Assembly: GCA_021778815.1 (NCBI GenBank)
Contig: JAJYBW010000070.1
Coordinates: 1 to 11,500 of the forward strand
Length of the DNA: 11,500 nucleotides
Source: Acidobacteriota bacterium
Lineage (GTDB): Bacteria; Acidobacteriota; Terriglobia; Terriglobales; Acidobacteriaceae
Reading direction: 5' to 3'
Below, one piece after another: positions 1 through 7,165 of this stretch. Made by a program: the position numbers and the translations under genes. Numbering within the stretch: position 1 is the first letter of the stretch; the number at the start of each line of letters is the position of its first letter. The notes beneath the pieces were generated by a model. The model was not told the DNA's origin. It saw only the letters and a list, made by a program, of their open reading frames with translations, and searched no databases.

Positions 1-123
1 TCCTCGCCACGCAACTACGACCGGCCTGCCGCGAAGTTTCGGATTGTCCCGCTGCTCTACCGAGGCATAGAACGCGTCCATGTCGACATGAACAATCTTT
101 CGCAATGTCGTTGGTTCATCCAT
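1..123 (-). CDS. dinB: DNA polymerase IV (DinB, Y-family), N-terminal fragment at window edge
   Basis: The first 41 codons of a Y-family translesion DNA polymerase are read on the minus strand from the ATG at 123-121; the rest lies outside the window. The peptide begins MDEPTTLRKIVHVDMDAFYA and continues SVEQRDNPKLRGRPVVVAWR. This is the hallmark start of Pol IV: HVDMDAFYASVE holds the first catalytic metal-binding Asp (D14 here, D8 in E. coli DinB) and the FY steric-gate region, followed by RDNPxLRGxPVVV. Pol IV copies past damaged bases in the cytoplasm and is SOS-controlled in many bacteria. A perfect TATAAT on the minus strand (170-165) lies 42 bases upstream of the start. I see no convincing LexA box; GAAC occurs twice (173-176 and 189-192) but with the wrong spacing for known consensus sites. 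The 3' end and the stop are not visible. Confidence 0.9.
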   Translation of the reverse strand, partial: MDEPTTLRKIVHVDMDAFYASVEQRDNPKLRGRPVVVAWRG

Positions 124-140
124 AGGCTTGAACGCGGCAA

Positions 141-170
141 TCGATCTTCGCCTTGTATTCGCCTATTATA
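141..170. promoter_or_regulatory. Putative divergent promoter with overlapping -10 elements between dinB and the nuclease-like gene
   Basis: On the minus strand TATAAT (170-165) matches the sigma-70 -10 consensus perfectly and would drive dinB. On the plus strand, one base offset, TATTAT (164-169) matches 5 of 6. A weak TCGATC at 141-146 lies 17 bases upstream of it in the -35 position. Transcription from the plus-strand element would begin near 176, directly at the ATG at 177, giving a leaderless mRNA. The minus-strand -35 region is poor. This is inferred from sequence only. Confidence 0.4.
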
Positions 171-176
171 GGGAAC

Positions 177-1049
177 ATGTCGATTCACGAACAGCCTATT
201 TTCAATGTTCCGAGCGGCACCGGCCTCCGACAGGAGCTGAGTCTTCGCAGTCTTCAATTCGCGTCCCGCCACGGGTTTCTCTATGAACGTTCAGATGGCC
301 AGGTTCCCAGCATTATCTTCGGGCGCGATGACGATGGCCGACATGGAAATTTCCATCCGGAATCCTATCGGAGGATTTGTACTCACGAACAATGGGCGAG
401 ACGGCTCGAAAAAGTTCACACCGCCTACAAGCGATCGCGTCTCCGCTCCAATTGGCAGTGGAAAGAACTGGATTGCTGCAACAGCTCCGATGCGTTGTTG
501 ATGAGCATTTTTTGTTATCCGAACGTGCTGAATCAATCAACATCCAGAGCATTGTTAGGGATCGCATGCGATGCAGTTCCGGAGTTCGGGTTCAAGCCGC
601 GCACACCGCTACACGGAGGCAAAAGAGACAACACCGAAATCGATATGAAGATCGGTGAGTTGCTGGTGGAGGCCAAGCTTACGGAGTCGGATTTTCAATC
701 CGCAGAACCTGGCCTGATCTCGCGTTATCGCGATCTGGGGGCAGTCTTCGACGTTTCGGAGCTTCCCACGCGCAACGGCAAGCAATGCGGCTATCAGTTG
801 ATTCGAGGCGCGCTTGCAGCCTATGCCATGGGTTGCAGTTTCTGTGTCCTTTGCGACGCTCGCCGCCCAGATCTGGTCGAAAGCTGGTACAAAATCATGC
901 GGGCAGTTCGACCGTTCGAGCTTCGCTGTCGACTCAAGCTGCTCACCTGGCAGGAACTCGCGTCTGCTCTACCGGAGGATCTTCAGCAGTTCTTATCCGC
1001 AAAATACGGCATCTTCCCCGCCGCATCGAGACGCATCGCTTCAGACTGA
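177..1049 (+). CDS. Uncharacterised protein with PD-(D/E)XK nuclease-like motif (possible orphan restriction-type endonuclease)
   Basis: This is a 290-residue protein of no family I can name with certainty. Residues 154-167 contain E154-I-D156 followed eight residues later by E165-A-K167 at the end of a predicted beta-strand (GELLVEAKLTE). This is the layout of a PD-(D/E)XK nuclease core. Q207 and R210 in GYQLIRGALAAYAMG fit the Q/R-containing helix that often follows the core, and SFCVLCDARRPDL fits the next strand. The architecture recalls restriction-like nucleases of the PGN_0703 type, but this is inference. No methyltransferase or helicase lies beside it. The frame is also open from a TTG at 153, but I prefer the ATG at 177. 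There is no properly spaced ribosome site (AGGGA ends only two bases before the ATG), so the mRNA may be leaderless. Its last 9 bases overlap the end of the convergent thioredoxin gene. Confidence 0.65.
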   Translation: MSIHEQPIFNVPSGTGLRQELSLRSLQFASRHGFLYERSDGQVPSIIFGRDDDGRHGNFHPESYRRICTHEQWARRLEKVHTAYKRSRLRSNWQWKELDCCNSSDALLMSIFCYPNVLNQSTSRALLGIACDAVPEFGFKPRTPLHGGKRDNTEIDMKIGELLVEAKLTESDFQSAEPGLISRYRDLGAVFDVSELPTRNGKQCGYQLIRGALAAYAMGCSFCVLCDARRPDLVESWYKIMRAVRPFELRCRLKLLTWQELASALPEDLQQFLSAKYGIFPAASRRIASD

Positions 1050-1475
1050 AGCCGATCGGAGCCATTTCTCCATCTGTTCATGATCGACCAGACCCGGCTG
1101 CTGGAAGACCGCCCGTCCTCCCTTGAGCACAACGAAGTTAGGAATGCTCTGCACCTGAAAGCGGGCGGAGAGTTGAGGGTTGGCTTCGGTGTCAACCTTC
1201 AGGACGATGGCCTTACCGGCCATGTCAGCGGCGGTGCGAGATACCTCCGGAGCTGCGGCTCGGCACGGACCACACCAACTGGCCCAGAAGTCTACCAAAA
1301 TCGGCACAGTCGCGTTTTGAACAATATCGTCAAAGGCGGCGGAGTCGACGGCAAGCGGCTCAGCGAGCGGAGGAAGTTCGGCCTTGCAAGCTCCACATCG
1401 GCCGCTTGCACTCAGATGTTTCGCCGAGACCCGGTTCTTCTGTTGGCAGTGAGTACAGGTACGAATGACAGACAT
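1041..1475 (-). CDS. trxC: Thioredoxin with N-terminal zinc ribbon (thioredoxin 2 / TrxC type)
   Basis: This is a cytoplasmic dithiol-disulfide oxidoreductase of 144 residues (E. coli TrxC has 139). Residues 7-30 form a zinc ribbon with two CxxC pairs (C7/C10 and C27/C30). In TrxC this region binds zinc and links the protein to oxidative-stress defence. The thioredoxin fold follows, with the active site WCGPC at 67-71 and the cis-proline P112 in SIPNF. The longer open frame upstream is not used: the ATG at 1475-1473 has a good ribosome site (GGAG at 1486-1483, spacing 7), and the upstream frame overlaps the OYE gene. Only 16 bases separate it from the OYE stop, so the two are probably one transcript and may act together in redox or electrophile stress. 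It ends tail to tail with the nuclease-like gene. Confidence 0.93.
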   Translation of the reverse strand: MSVIRTCTHCQQKNRVSAKHLSASGRCGACKAELPPLAEPLAVDSAAFDDIVQNATVPILVDFWASWCGPCRAAAPEVSRTAADMAGKAIVLKVDTEANPQLSARFQVQSIPNFVVLKGGRAVFQQPGLVDHEQMEKWLRSASV

Positions 1476-1491
1476 GACTGATCTCCAGTTT

Positions 1492-2643
1492 CTATTTCTT
1501 CCTACGGCTAAATTCGGGCAGAGGCTCGCGACGTTCCACTTTGCCGCGGGCTGCCCGTTCATACTGCACAGGCCACACGCCTGGTTTGTGGAGAGTCTCC
1601 GCTGCATGGAGCGGCCAGTAGGGATCGCGAAGCATTTCCCGAGCCAACGATACAACATCTGCCTGTGCAGTGCGGATAATCTGATCCGCCTGTTCGGGTG
1701 CCGTGATCATACCGACTGCGCCCGTAGCAATGCCGGCCTCTCGACGGATATGCTCTGCGAACTTCACCTGGTATCCAGGACCGACGGGGATTTGTTGGCG
1801 AGGGTCATTGCCACCGGAAGAGCAGTCGACGAGGTCGATGCCTTCGGCCTTCAGAATCCGAGCGAACTCGACGGAATCTTCAATCGTGAGGCCTCCCGCC
1901 GGAATTTCGTTTGAGGGTTCAAGCCAATCGGTCACAGAAAGGCGCATCCAAACTGGCAATTCGGCAGGGAAGTTGGCACGGACCGCCCGGACGACTTCCA
2001 GCGGAAAGCGGATACGGTTCTCAAAGCTGCCACCGTACTCGTCGCGGCGCTTGTTGGAAAGTGGCGACAAAAATTCGTGCAACAAATAACCGTGTGCGCC
2101 GTGGATCTCAGTCAGAAGAAAGCCAGCAGCTTCAGCTCGGCGCGTGGCGGCTGCAAAGTCTGCGATCACTTTGTCCATTCCGGCACGATCCAGTGCCTGC
2201 GGAGTCGGATACCCCTCGGAGAACCGCTCGGCGGAGGGCGCAACGGCCTCCCATCCTCCTTCACTCGCTGGCAGCGCCTTTGCGTCGACGGCCCACGGTT
2301 TGGGCATGCTTGCTTTACGGCCGGCATGCGCCAGCTGAATCGCCGGAACAGCACCCTGGGCCTTCACAAACTCGGTCATTCGAGCCAACGGTGCAGTATG
2401 TGCGTCCGACCATATTCCAAGATCGCCGGGGGTAATACGCCCTTCCGGGCTGACGGCGGTGGCTTCGGCAAATACGGTGCCTGCCCCTCCAACGGCACGG
2501 CTTCCAAGGTGCACAAATTGCCAGTCATTCGAGATTCCGTTGACGTAGCTGTACTGACACATGGGCGAAACCACAATCCGGTTGGGAAGAGTGATCGAGC
2601 GCTGTTTAAGTGGAGAAAAGAGATGATCAGGTGTAATTGCCAT
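1492..2643 (-). CDS. NADH:flavin oxidoreductase, Old Yellow Enzyme family (YqjM type)
   Basis: This is a 383-residue FMN enzyme that reduces activated C=C bonds of alpha,beta-unsaturated carbonyl compounds with NAD(P)H in the cytoplasm. The class of the thermophilic-like/YqjM enzymes is clear: SPMCQYS at 26-32 supplies C29 and Y31 (C26 and Y28 in B. subtilis YqjM). AIQLAHAGRK at 100-109 supplies the flavin-contacting Q102. HGAHGYLLHEFLSP from H180 supplies the substrate-binding H180/H183 pair and Y185 (H164, H167, Y169 in YqjM), followed by RRDEYGGS. Length and all core motifs are normal, so the gene looks intact. No clear Shine-Dalgarno sequence precedes the ATG at 2643, although MAITPDHLFSPL is a typical family start. 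It is the first gene of a pair with trxC. A role in electrophile detoxification is likely; the true substrate cannot be read from the sequence. Confidence 0.93.
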   Translation of the reverse strand: MAITPDHLFSPLKQRSITLPNRIVVSPMCQYSYVNGISNDWQFVHLGSRAVGGAGTVFAEATAVSPEGRITPGDLGIWSDAHTAPLARMTEFVKAQGAVPAIQLAHAGRKASMPKPWAVDAKALPASEGGWEAVAPSAERFSEGYPTPQALDRAGMDKVIADFAAATRRAEAAGFLLTEIHGAHGYLLHEFLSPLSNKRRDEYGGSFENRIRFPLEVVRAVRANFPAELPVWMRLSVTDWLEPSNEIPAGGLTIEDSVEFARILKAEGIDLVDCSSGGNDPRQQIPVGPGYQVKFAEHIRREAGIATGAVGMITAPEQADQIIRTAQADVVSLAREMLRDPYWPLHAAETLHKPGVWPVQYERAARGKVERREPLPEFSRRKK

Positions 2644-2814
2644 TGGTTATTGGATGTGCGGAAGCAGAGGAAGGTTCGTGATTTCGATTGTCATTGGCGG
2701 AAGGATGCCGCATCACGATTGACCAAAAAGCGGAGAAATTCGACCGGCTTCGCCATGCACTCCATGTTAGTGAGAAACAAAGTGTGACTCGATGTGAACT
2801 GGTGGAGTCTGAAG

Positions 2815-3030
2815 ATGGATTATCCGGACACCGTCGTGCAGCAACTGTTTCTGCAAGCGCGTGACTTGGCCCGCGAGCAGCGAGCATCCTTTCTCGACGC
2901 AAAATGCAAGGATCGGCCGGAGCGGCGGCGCCAGATAGAAGAGTTGCTGAAGGAATACGACCGACGTGATCGTCCGGCGAGCGAAACTCTCTGGGAATCG
3001 GCAACCCTGGTTCAGGCGGAGTCGCTGGAA
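2815..3030 (+). pseudogene. 5' remnant of a Ser/Thr protein kinase gene (N-terminal leader only)
   Basis: From the ATG at 2815 (GGAG at 2804-2807, spacing 7) about 70 codons read like the N-terminal leader found ahead of the kinase domain in many acidobacterial and planctomycete Ser/Thr kinases. The peptide LFLQARDLAREQRASFLDAK followed by RRRQIEELLKEYDR matches the usual pattern (F..A..L.p..R..FLd..C..d..lr.eve.LL...). The kinase domain itself is absent: no P-loop, HRD or DFG motif follows. The frame runs on to a stop at 3070-3072, but the peptide after about residue 70 (about 3030) is SMP-30 DNA read out of frame. The gene is therefore a truncated remnant. The family call rests on pattern memory of a short region, hence moderate confidence. 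Confidence 0.55.
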
Positions 3031-3040
3031 ATCCAACCTT

Positions 3041-3481
3041 GGGGTCTCGAACACGGTTGCGTGGAGCCCTGATCGAACCCGTTTCTACTTCGGCGACAGT
3101 CCGGCTAATTCCGTGCGCTGCTACGACTACAGCGCATTCGATGAAAGCATCTCCGGGGAGCGGCCATTTCTGGAAGGCTTTTCGCGCGGTGTTCCAGACG
3201 GATCGACGGTCGATGCCGACGGGTACTTGTGGAATTGCAGATTTTATGGCGGCTGCATCGTGCGTGTCGCGCCGGAAGGCACCGTCGACAGGGTCATTGA
3301 TTTTCCTGTTTCCAATGTGACCACCTGCACTTTTGGCGGCGAAGATCTCCGCACGCTGTATGTGACAACCGCGTCTGGAGATTCGCAGGGCGAAGAACTG
3401 GCAGGTAACCTGTTCGCTATCGAGACAGACACCTGCGGGCAGCCAGAAAATCGATTCTGCATTTCCCATGAAGCATCCTAG
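3041..3481 (+). pseudogene. 3' remnant of an SMP-30/gluconolactonase (LRE family) gene
   Basis: About 146 codons in the frame that contains 3050 encode the second half of a six-bladed beta-propeller sugar lactonase. GVSNTVAWSPD holds the Asn metal ligand of the family (N154 in human SMP-30), followed by RFYFGDSPAN. VPDGSTVDADGYLWNC holds the Asp ligand and base (D204), and VTTCTFGGEDLRTLYVTTAS is the usual C-terminal blade. The C-terminus, NLFAIETDTCGQPENRF, looks complete. The whole N-terminal half, including the first metal ligand (a Glu), is missing. The frame opens only inside the kinase remnant (ATG at 2966), so no normal start exists and activity is very unlikely. Such lactonases hydrolyse sugar lactones and suit the sugar genes downstream. 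Confidence 0.8.
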
Positions 3482-3548
3482 AGCGCATCTGCAATTAAGA
3501 CACAGGACGATATCGCGATAGCCACTGTAGATTTAGGCTGGGTTGGTA

Positions 3549-3577
3549 TTGCCAGACAATCCGCTCGAGGGTGATAT
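3549..3577 (+). promoter_or_regulatory. Possible sigma-70 promoter for the acyltransferase-isomerase-oxidoreductase operon
   Basis: TTGCCA at 3549-3554 matches 5 of 6 bases of the -35 consensus, and after a 17-base spacer TGATAT at 3572-3577 is a weak -10. This lies about 27 bases before the first ATG of the operon. The rest of the 123-base gap (3482-3604) shows no terminator or gene; it contains a 10-base palindrome TATCGCGATA at 3511-3520. Confidence 0.3.
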
Positions 3578-3604
3578 CTTCAGCGACAGCAGAGGACGAA
3601 GAAG

Positions 3605-4771
3605 ATGACGACAGAGATACTTCAACCGCAGGGAGAATCGATGACGCACGCGGCTACGGTGCAGACCGGCGCAGTGCAGTCAGAGCGGTTGCTTTCGCTG
3701 GATGGTCTGCGCGGCTTCGATATGCTCTGGATTATCGGCGGTCAGTTCTTGATCCATGGCCTGGCCAAGGTGTGGCCGGACAGGTTCTGGATGGGCTTGT
3801 CGGCCCAGTTTGAGCATGTGCGTTGGCAAGGGCTACATGCGTTCGATGTGATCTGGGCGCTTTTCATGTTTATGGTGGGGGTCTCGCTGACCTTCTCCCT
3901 GGCCAAACGAAAGCGGATGCATGAAAGCCATGCCTCAATCTACGCGCATGCCGTCAACCGCGCGGCGCTTCTATTCATGCTGGGCATGATCCTCCAAGGG
4001 AATCTCCTCCAATTCAACCTGTCGACGTTTCACCCGTTCTACAGCGTGCTGCATGGCATCGCCGCCGGATATCTAATTGCGACTATCGTTACCTTGAACT
4101 TCAAGGCGAAAGGGCAGGCGATCACCACGGCCATTTTTCTGGTGGGTTATTGGATTCTATTGCTGGCGATCCCTGTCCCGGGTATAGGTAGAGGCGTGTT
4201 AACGCCGGATGGTAATGCGGCGACCTACGTTGATCGTCTGGTGTTTGGCAGGTTCTTCTATGCGCCTTTGGGACAAGAGAATACATGGATCCTGAGTTAC
4301 CTGGGATTTGCGTCGTCGGTTTTGCTGGGCGTACTGGCGGGCGAAATGCTGCTTTCCACGCCAACAAAAAAGGCGAAATGCTTGGTGCTCTATAGCTACG
4401 GCGCTGGGTTGATTGCCGTGGGTCTAATCTGGAGCCTATGGCTTCCCATTATCAAATTGTTGTGGACCAGTTCCTTCGTGTTGGTGGCTGGCGGCATCAG
4501 CTGCCTTTTGATGGCAACCTTCTATTTCCTGATCGATGTGCAGAGTTACCGCAAATGGGTGTTTCCGTTTACAGTGATCGGGATGAACGCGTTGGTTGTG
4601 TACATGGCTACGGAGATGTACGATTTCCGCAAGGTTGGCAACATCTTTGTGGGTGGCCTGTTGCCGCGCGTGGGCCGGTGGGACGAGGTGCTGTCGGCCG
4701 CTGCCTCGCTCACTATTCTCTGGCTAATTTTGTTTTGGATGTATCGCACGCGAACGTTTGTGAAATTGTGA
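3605..4771 (+). CDS. Multi-pass membrane acyltransferase, DUF5009 / HGSNAT-like (COG4299)
   Basis: This is a 388-residue integral membrane protein with about ten hydrophobic helices. The start of the family is clear: ERLLSLDGLRGFDMLWII at 27-44, then FEHVRWQGLHAFDVIW at 69-84, matching the conserved H-x-x-W-x-G-L region of heparan-alpha-glucosaminide N-acetyltransferase-like proteins, then FMFMVGVSLTFSLAKR. Known members of the wider group move an acetyl group from cytoplasmic acetyl-CoA across the membrane onto a sugar; the bacterial substrate is not known. Two starts are possible. The ATG at 3605 has a GAGG nine bases upstream. The ATG at 3641 (MTHAATVQ...) has the stronger GGGAG at 3631-3635 with spacing 5, and I think it at least as likely. 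It is the first gene of a run with the isomerase (36 bases to the latter's start codon) and the oxidoreductase. No truncation is visible. Confidence 0.85.
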   Translation: MTTEILQPQGESMTHAATVQTGAVQSERLLSLDGLRGFDMLWIIGGQFLIHGLAKVWPDRFWMGLSAQFEHVRWQGLHAFDVIWALFMFMVGVSLTFSLAKRKRMHESHASIYAHAVNRAALLFMLGMILQGNLLQFNLSTFHPFYSVLHGIAAGYLIATIVTLNFKAKGQAITTAIFLVGYWILLLAIPVPGIGRGVLTPDGNAATYVDRLVFGRFFYAPLGQENTWILSYLGFASSVLLGVLAGEMLLSTPTKKAKCLVLYSYGAGLIAVGLIWSLWLPIIKLLWTSSFVLVAGGISCLLMATFYFLIDVQSYRKWVFPFTVIGMNALVVYMATEMYDFRKVGNIFVGGLLPRVGRWDEVLSAAASLTILWLILFWMYRTRTFVKL

Positions 4772-4807
4772 AGCGATCGGTAAGGGTGGTCTTGAGAGGA
4801 GATGTGC

Positions 4808-5815
4808 ATGCGTCGTAGAGATTTTCTTGGCACCGCGATTGGTGCGGTAATAAGCCAGTCCGGAGCATTTGGCAGCACCTTCACCGGAAAAGAAACTGAT
4901 ATGTCGGCATCCTTCTCCGCGCCGACTGCCACGTCTCCCTTCGCAGCCACCAAGCAACATGGTGTTGCGCCGATGGCGATCGGGGTCATGATCGCTCCGT
5001 CCTATGACCGTCCAGAAGTGGCGATCGCGCGCGTCAAAGAGTTGGGAATGTCGAATTGCTTCCTGAGCCTTGACGACTACATCGGCAGGTTCAGCTCGTC
5101 GGCTGCGGAGCAACTGGGCGCAGCACTGGAGAAGCAGGGAGTGACGGCGACGAGCGCCGAAGTCGTTGGGCCGGGACGACTGGTGTGGGATTTTTTGGAT
5201 GGACCGGAAACGATTGGACTGGTGCCGCCGGCGACGCGAGCCGCTCGGATTGACGCGCTGAAGCAAACTTCCGACTTCGCCAAGCGGATGGGTATACCGC
5301 GGGTACAGACCCATTGCGGTTTCCTGCCGGAAAATCCGAGAGATCCGCTCTACCCGCCCACGGTGCGGGCGATTCGTGAAGTTGCCATCCATTGCGCCGA
5401 AAATGGGCAGGATTTTCTGATGGAGACTGGACAGGAGACACCGACCACCATGTCTCGGGTCATTCTGGATGTCAATCAGCCAAACCTTGGCGTCGGCCTC
5501 GATACCGCCAACTTGATTCTTTACGGAAAAGCGAATCCAGTGGATGCAGTCGACATGATCGGCCCGCATGTGCGCAGCGTTCATGCCAAGGATGGCATGT
5601 GGCCGACCGATCCGATGAAACTCGGCAAGGAAGTATTGATCGGTACGGGCCGCGTGGATTTTCTGCGGGTATTTTCCAAGCTCCAGAAGCTGGGCTATCA
5701 GGGCGCGATCACCATTGAGCGCGAAACCTCTGGCCCACAGCAAATGGAGGATGTGAAGCATGAGAAGTTGTATCTCGACCGAGTGCTTTCCAAGGTGCGG
5801 TCCAACCGAGCGTAG
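4808..5815 (+). CDS. Tat-exported sugar phosphate isomerase/epimerase (xylose isomerase-like TIM barrel)
   Basis: This is a 335-residue TIM-barrel protein of the AP-endonuclease family 2/xylose-isomerase-like group, whose members isomerise or epimerise sugars and inositols using a divalent metal. The N-terminus MRRRDFLGTAIGAVI carries a twin-arginine motif (RRDFLG), so export by Tat is likely. Metal and active-site candidates are E206 in FLMETGQE, D232 in GVGLDTANL, H259 in VRSVHAKDG and E304 in AITIERE, with H169 in QTHCG. I chose the ATG at 4808 because GAGAGGAG (4794-4801) is six bases upstream. The ATG at 4802 touches the ribosome site and is unlikely. It lies between the membrane acyltransferase and a Gfo/Idh/MocA enzyme, a pairing common in acidobacterial and planctomycete sugar clusters. 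The substrate is unknown. Confidence 0.88.
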   Translation: MRRRDFLGTAIGAVISQSGAFGSTFTGKETDMSASFSAPTATSPFAATKQHGVAPMAIGVMIAPSYDRPEVAIARVKELGMSNCFLSLDDYIGRFSSSAAEQLGAALEKQGVTATSAEVVGPGRLVWDFLDGPETIGLVPPATRAARIDALKQTSDFAKRMGIPRVQTHCGFLPENPRDPLYPPTVRAIREVAIHCAENGQDFLMETGQETPTTMSRVILDVNQPNLGVGLDTANLILYGKANPVDAVDMIGPHVRSVHAKDGMWPTDPMKLGKEVLIGTGRVDFLRVFSKLQKLGYQGAITIERETSGPQQMEDVKHEKLYLDRVLSKVRSNRA

Positions 5816-5832
5816 ATCAGGAGTCTTTTGCC

Positions 5833-7104
5833 ATGGATAGAAGAAAATTTGTCGGGGCCGCTGCGGCTGCTTCCGGAATCCTGCTGCTGAAGCCAAAAAC
5901 GGTATTCGGCTATGAAGCAAACTCAGCGGTTCGATTGGCGCTATTGGGGTGCGGTTCACGGGGAACCTCTGTGGCGGAATCTTTTCTAAACACCACCAGC
6001 GCACGATTTGTCGCTGTGGCAGATTTGTTTCCGGATAAACTCGGGCCCGCAAAGACGCGCCTCGATCAGCTTGGGGCGCAAAAGGGATACCCCAAGATGG
6101 AAGAAAAGATGATGTTCCACGGCTACAAGGCGTACGAGGAAGTTGCATCCTCCCCAGACATCGATGCCATACAGATTTCAACGACTCCGTTTTTTCATGT
6201 GCAGCATCTCGATGCAGCGGTCCGAGGCGGCAAGCATGTGTACTGCGAGAAGCCCATTGGCGTGGACGTAGCGCAAGCAAAACAGGCACTCGAGATTGGC
6301 AAACGCGCAGAGGGGCACGTCAGCCTGGAGGTTGGCTTCCAGATTCGCAGTGCTCCGCCGTTTGTGGAGATGATCCGCCGGATTCAGCAGGGCGCGCTGG
6401 GGAAAATTGGCGCCATCGCTGCACACTATAACGCTCCTGCGGCCACCTATCCTCCCATGCCCAACATGTCGCCAGATGAACTGAGAATTCGTCGCTGGTA
6501 TTGGGACCGCGTGTTGTCGGGTGACATCATCGTCGAGCAAGCCATCCATCTGATCGACATTTGTAACTGGACGCTGCAATCGCATCCCATCAAAGCGACC
6601 GGCACAGGCGGAAGAAATATTATTTCCCATCCTGGGGATACATGGGATAACTACGAAGTTGCGTTCACATACCCAGGAAATGTTCACGTCAGTTTTTCCT
6701 GCACGCAATTTGGCCCGAATGATTGGTTCGATGTGTCGGCTCGCATGTTTGGCGCCGACGGTCATGCCGAGATTCCATATTCCGGACCGATGCAGATCGT
6801 CGGCAAAAATGCGTGGACGTGGGCAGCGGATCAATCCGCGCAGCCGGCCGTATCAACCAAATTCGCAGCCAATGGAGTCTTCACCGACAATCTGGCAGAT
6901 GCGCAGCGAGAAAAGGATCGAGGTTTTATCGACAGCATCACGTCGGGAAATTTTCATAATCAATCGGCTGCGGGTGTGGAGACGGCTTTAAGCGCGATGC
7001 TGGGTCGAATGGCAGGACGCCAGGGTCGCGACGTTACCTGGGAAGAACTGATGCAGCATGGCGAAAATTACGAACTGGGTATCAACATGACGCAGTTCTC
7101 CTGA
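5833..7104 (+). CDS. Tat-exported Gfo/Idh/MocA family oxidoreductase
   Basis: This is a 423-residue NAD(P)-dependent sugar or inositol dehydrogenase-like protein. MDRRKFVGAAAAASGI is a Tat signal (R3-R4). The Rossmann fold begins at VRLALLGCGSRG (33-44), and the signature EKP is at 139-141 in KHVYCEKPIGVD. The segment DIIVEQAIHLIDICNW carries the usual downstream His/Asp active-site pattern. The ribosome site AGGAG (5819-5823) is nine bases before the ATG, and only 17 bases separate it from the isomerase stop, so co-transcription is very likely. Exported members of this family are thought to fold with their cofactor before export. Together with the isomerase it may carry out an oxidise-then-rearrange route on a glycoside outside the cytoplasm; that is inference. 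The gene looks full length, and the plus-strand operon ends here with no clear terminator. Confidence 0.92.
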   Translation: MDRRKFVGAAAAASGILLLKPKTVFGYEANSAVRLALLGCGSRGTSVAESFLNTTSARFVAVADLFPDKLGPAKTRLDQLGAQKGYPKMEEKMMFHGYKAYEEVASSPDIDAIQISTTPFFHVQHLDAAVRGGKHVYCEKPIGVDVAQAKQALEIGKRAEGHVSLEVGFQIRSAPPFVEMIRRIQQGALGKIGAIAAHYNAPAATYPPMPNMSPDELRIRRWYWDRVLSGDIIVEQAIHLIDICNWTLQSHPIKATGTGGRNIISHPGDTWDNYEVAFTYPGNVHVSFSCTQFGPNDWFDVSARMFGADGHAEIPYSGPMQIVGKNAWTWAADQSAQPAVSTKFAANGVFTDNLADAQREKDRGFIDSITSGNFHNQSAAGVETALSAMLGRMAGRQGRDVTWEELMQHGENYELGINMTQFS

Positions 7105-7165
7105 GCTCGAGCTGCCTATTCGTGCCGATTCACACTGGAGTTATGGGGCGAAGTCTTATATTCCT

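Noticed and set aside
173..192. Two GAAC half-sites upstream of dinB as a LexA box
   Set aside because: The 12-base spacing and direct orientation do not fit the known CTGT-N8-ACAG, GAAC-N4-GTTC or GTTC-N7-GTTC operators.
2691..2765. 24-codon minus-strand frame (MECMAKPVEFLRFLV...) upstream of the OYE gene
   Set aside because: It has no ribosome site and no similarity I can name; it could be chance sequence in the 171-base gap between the OYE gene and the kinase remnant, where I also see no convincing promoter.
2627..3469. 280-codon minus-strand open frame opposite the SMP-30 remnant
   Set aside because: Its peptide has no recognisable domain and mirrors clearly homologous plus-strand SMP-30 coding sequence; it is a shadow frame.
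3511..3520. Palindrome TATCGCGATA, also present at 7289-7298
   Set aside because: Two copies near gene scars looked suggestive, but about ten 10-base palindromes and many repeated 10-mers are expected by chance in 11.5 kb, and the flanks do not match further.
4724..6289. 521-codon minus-strand open frame opposite the isomerase and oxidoreductase
   Set aside because: The length comes from the GC-rich codon pattern of two strongly supported plus-strand genes; the peptide is low-complexity and rich in Arg/His/Pro, with no motif.
7104..7120. AGCTCGAGCT palindrome after the oxidoreductase stop as a terminator
   Set aside because: The self-complementary stretch leaves no proper loop and no T-run follows.
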